The notes under the pieces were generated by a model that saw only the letters and a program-made list of their open reading frames with translations, was not told the origin of the DNA and searched no databases. From Semisulcospira habei (taxonomy: Eukaryota > Mollusca > Gastropoda > Semisulcospiridae): DNA of 64,000 bases. The DNA is taken from contig BTPG01000003.1 in NCBI GenBank assembly GCA_036245525.1, positions 155,765,547 through 155,829,546 of the forward strand, written 5' to 3'. Shown here in pieces: positions 63,147 through 64,000 of the stretch (positions within the stretch are counted from its first letter, which is position 1; each line of letters begins with the position of its first letter). A program made the translations under genes and the position numbers.

Positions 63147-64000
63147 ATGGAATTTAAATCACCAACCATTACCACTGTAAACGCATTTCAATTTAACGTG
63201 GATGCCAAATATAATGTCGCCCCTACTTATGAACAGAAAATAATTCAACTAAATCAGCTTGATATAGCTGTGTCGGAACAAGATTTATTTCAAGTCAAAG
63301 TACCAAATCCGTTTGATCATTACCTAAACCCTCCAATAACAGACGATGCTACAGCAAGAAAGTGGTCCTCAAGTCCACTACAGATGTTTCAAAACCAACT
63401 CAACTTTGCTATACTATGCTCAACTACAGGCTGTGGTGTTTCATTCACAGACCATTTGAATCACTCAAACAAACTGATTAGGTCTGTCTATCGTTTCCAC
63501 ACGTATTACCAGTTAAGAAGAATACTGTCAGAACTGCATACACCATTACCCACTGAATCCAGTTTTAATCAGTTTAATAATCCCATGGATATGAAAGCGT
63601 TTGAACGGATCTGTAATGAATTTAACATAAGCACTAAGTATGACTTTACACAAAAACTTGATGATCACAACGGCAGGGGTACACTGTATTACGCTTTGAG
63701 TCACAGACAATACCCTCAAGATTATTACCCTGGTTACACTTCATTCTCATCAAAATCTGAAGTGTGGTTAGGCTCAATTGAACAGAAGCAGACTAATGCC
63801 TGGACTACATTTATTTTAGACAGGAGTGACGGGTTTACTCAAGCAGGAGTCGAACGCATCAATGAGTCTATCAGAACATATGTCTGGTGTATACTAGGTG
63901 CACAATCATTAACAAAATCGAATATTTTGAATGGAAGTGGGACATTTGAATCTCAAAAACAGTTTCTTGCAAATCTTGAAGATTCAATTAATTCAGTGAT
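63147..64000 (+). CDS. 414-aa membrane-anchored protein, copy E (runs off the window)
   Basis: ATG at 63147; open through the window end (about 284 codons). It keeps FQFNVDAKYNVAPTYEQKII, NPFDHYLNPPITDD, NFAILCSTTGCGVSF, FHTYYQLRRILSELHTPLP and SHRQYPQDYYPG. It pairs divergently with the copy E 247-aa gene, 25 bases away. The tail anchor lies beyond the window. No lesions are visible, unlike its neighbours. Confidence 0.88.
   Translation, partial: MEFKSPTITTVNAFQFNVDAKYNVAPTYEQKIIQLNQLDIAVSEQDLFQVKVPNPFDHYLNPPITDDATARKWSSSPLQMFQNQLNFAILCSTTGCGVSFTDHLNHSNKLIRSVYRFHTYYQLRRILSELHTPLPTESSFNQFNNPMDMKAFERICNEFNISTKYDFTQKLDDHNGRGTLYYALSHRQYPQDYYPGYTSFSSKSEVWLGSIEQKQTNAWTTFILDRSDGFTQAGVERINESIRTYVWCILGAQSLTKSNILNGSGTFESQKQFLANLEDSINSV

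Overview
This is a eukaryotic, intergenic-looking window built almost entirely from transposable elements. No bacterial features, rRNA or tRNA genes are seen, and no host gene can be supported with confidence. The repeat types suggest a marine mollusc, probably a gastropod: a short retroposon ending in CAATCAATCAATC after a GGGACGTTAA motif, a second SINE with a GTTTAACGTCC block, CAATATTGG satellites, and TTAA-flanked palindromes. The organism assignment is inference.

The main content is one family of virus-like, self-synthesising DNA elements of the Polinton/Maverick type, present in five copies named A to E here. Copy B (9453-26624, 17,172 bp) is complete. It has about 150-bp terminal inverted repeats, 5'-AG and TC-3' termini, and a perfect 6-bp target duplication TGTTGG. 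It carries 15 tightly packed genes: small membrane and unknown proteins (g1-g4), a DDE integrase, a protein-primed family B DNA polymerase with exonuclease and an endonuclease VII-like zinc motif, a small conserved protein, an A32/FtsK-like packaging ATPase, a probable major capsid protein, a probable minor capsid protein and several other probable virion proteins, and a DUF3102-like gene near the right end. Most ORFs are open. The polymerase has two nonsense codons and one frameshift, the probable MCP one frameshift, and g4 one nonsense codon. No adenain-like protease was recognised.

Copy B is inserted inside the 414-aa gene of an older, decayed copy C, which lies in the opposite orientation (about 5780-9452, then 26625-38893). 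Copy C was also hit by a 1-kb TTAA-flanked DNA transposon, a defective Ty3-type LTR retrotransposon (31429-36485, TSD AAGAC), a 1.1-kb long-TIR element (36834-37910) and two short retroposons. Copy A (1-3374) is the integrase-end remnant of another copy. Copy D (about 53568-59567) and copy E (about 59568 to the window end) are further fragments in the same orientation as C, joined to each other inside genes.

Between C and D (38894-53567) lie a second LTR retrotransposon with apparently identical LTRs (41779-44887, gag only), TTAA palindromes, tandem repeats, nested inverted repeats, a decayed tyrosine-recombinase-like gene (about 50028-52281) and unassigned sequence. Seven copies of one short retroposon, each with its own target duplication, have landed across the window, five of them within genes or remnants of other elements. 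A non-LTR reverse transcriptase has landed at the end of a copy D gene and forms one open frame with it.

Functional logic of the Polinton-type element: PolB would replicate it, the integrase would insert it, and the ATPase with capsid proteins would package it. In copy B the left block (g1-g4, integrase) reads rightward and the PolB-119-ATPase-MCP block reads leftward. The 412/414/247/291/231 block is mixed: 414 leftward, the others rightward. Most start codons sit directly behind an A-rich ATAAAA/AATAAA stretch.
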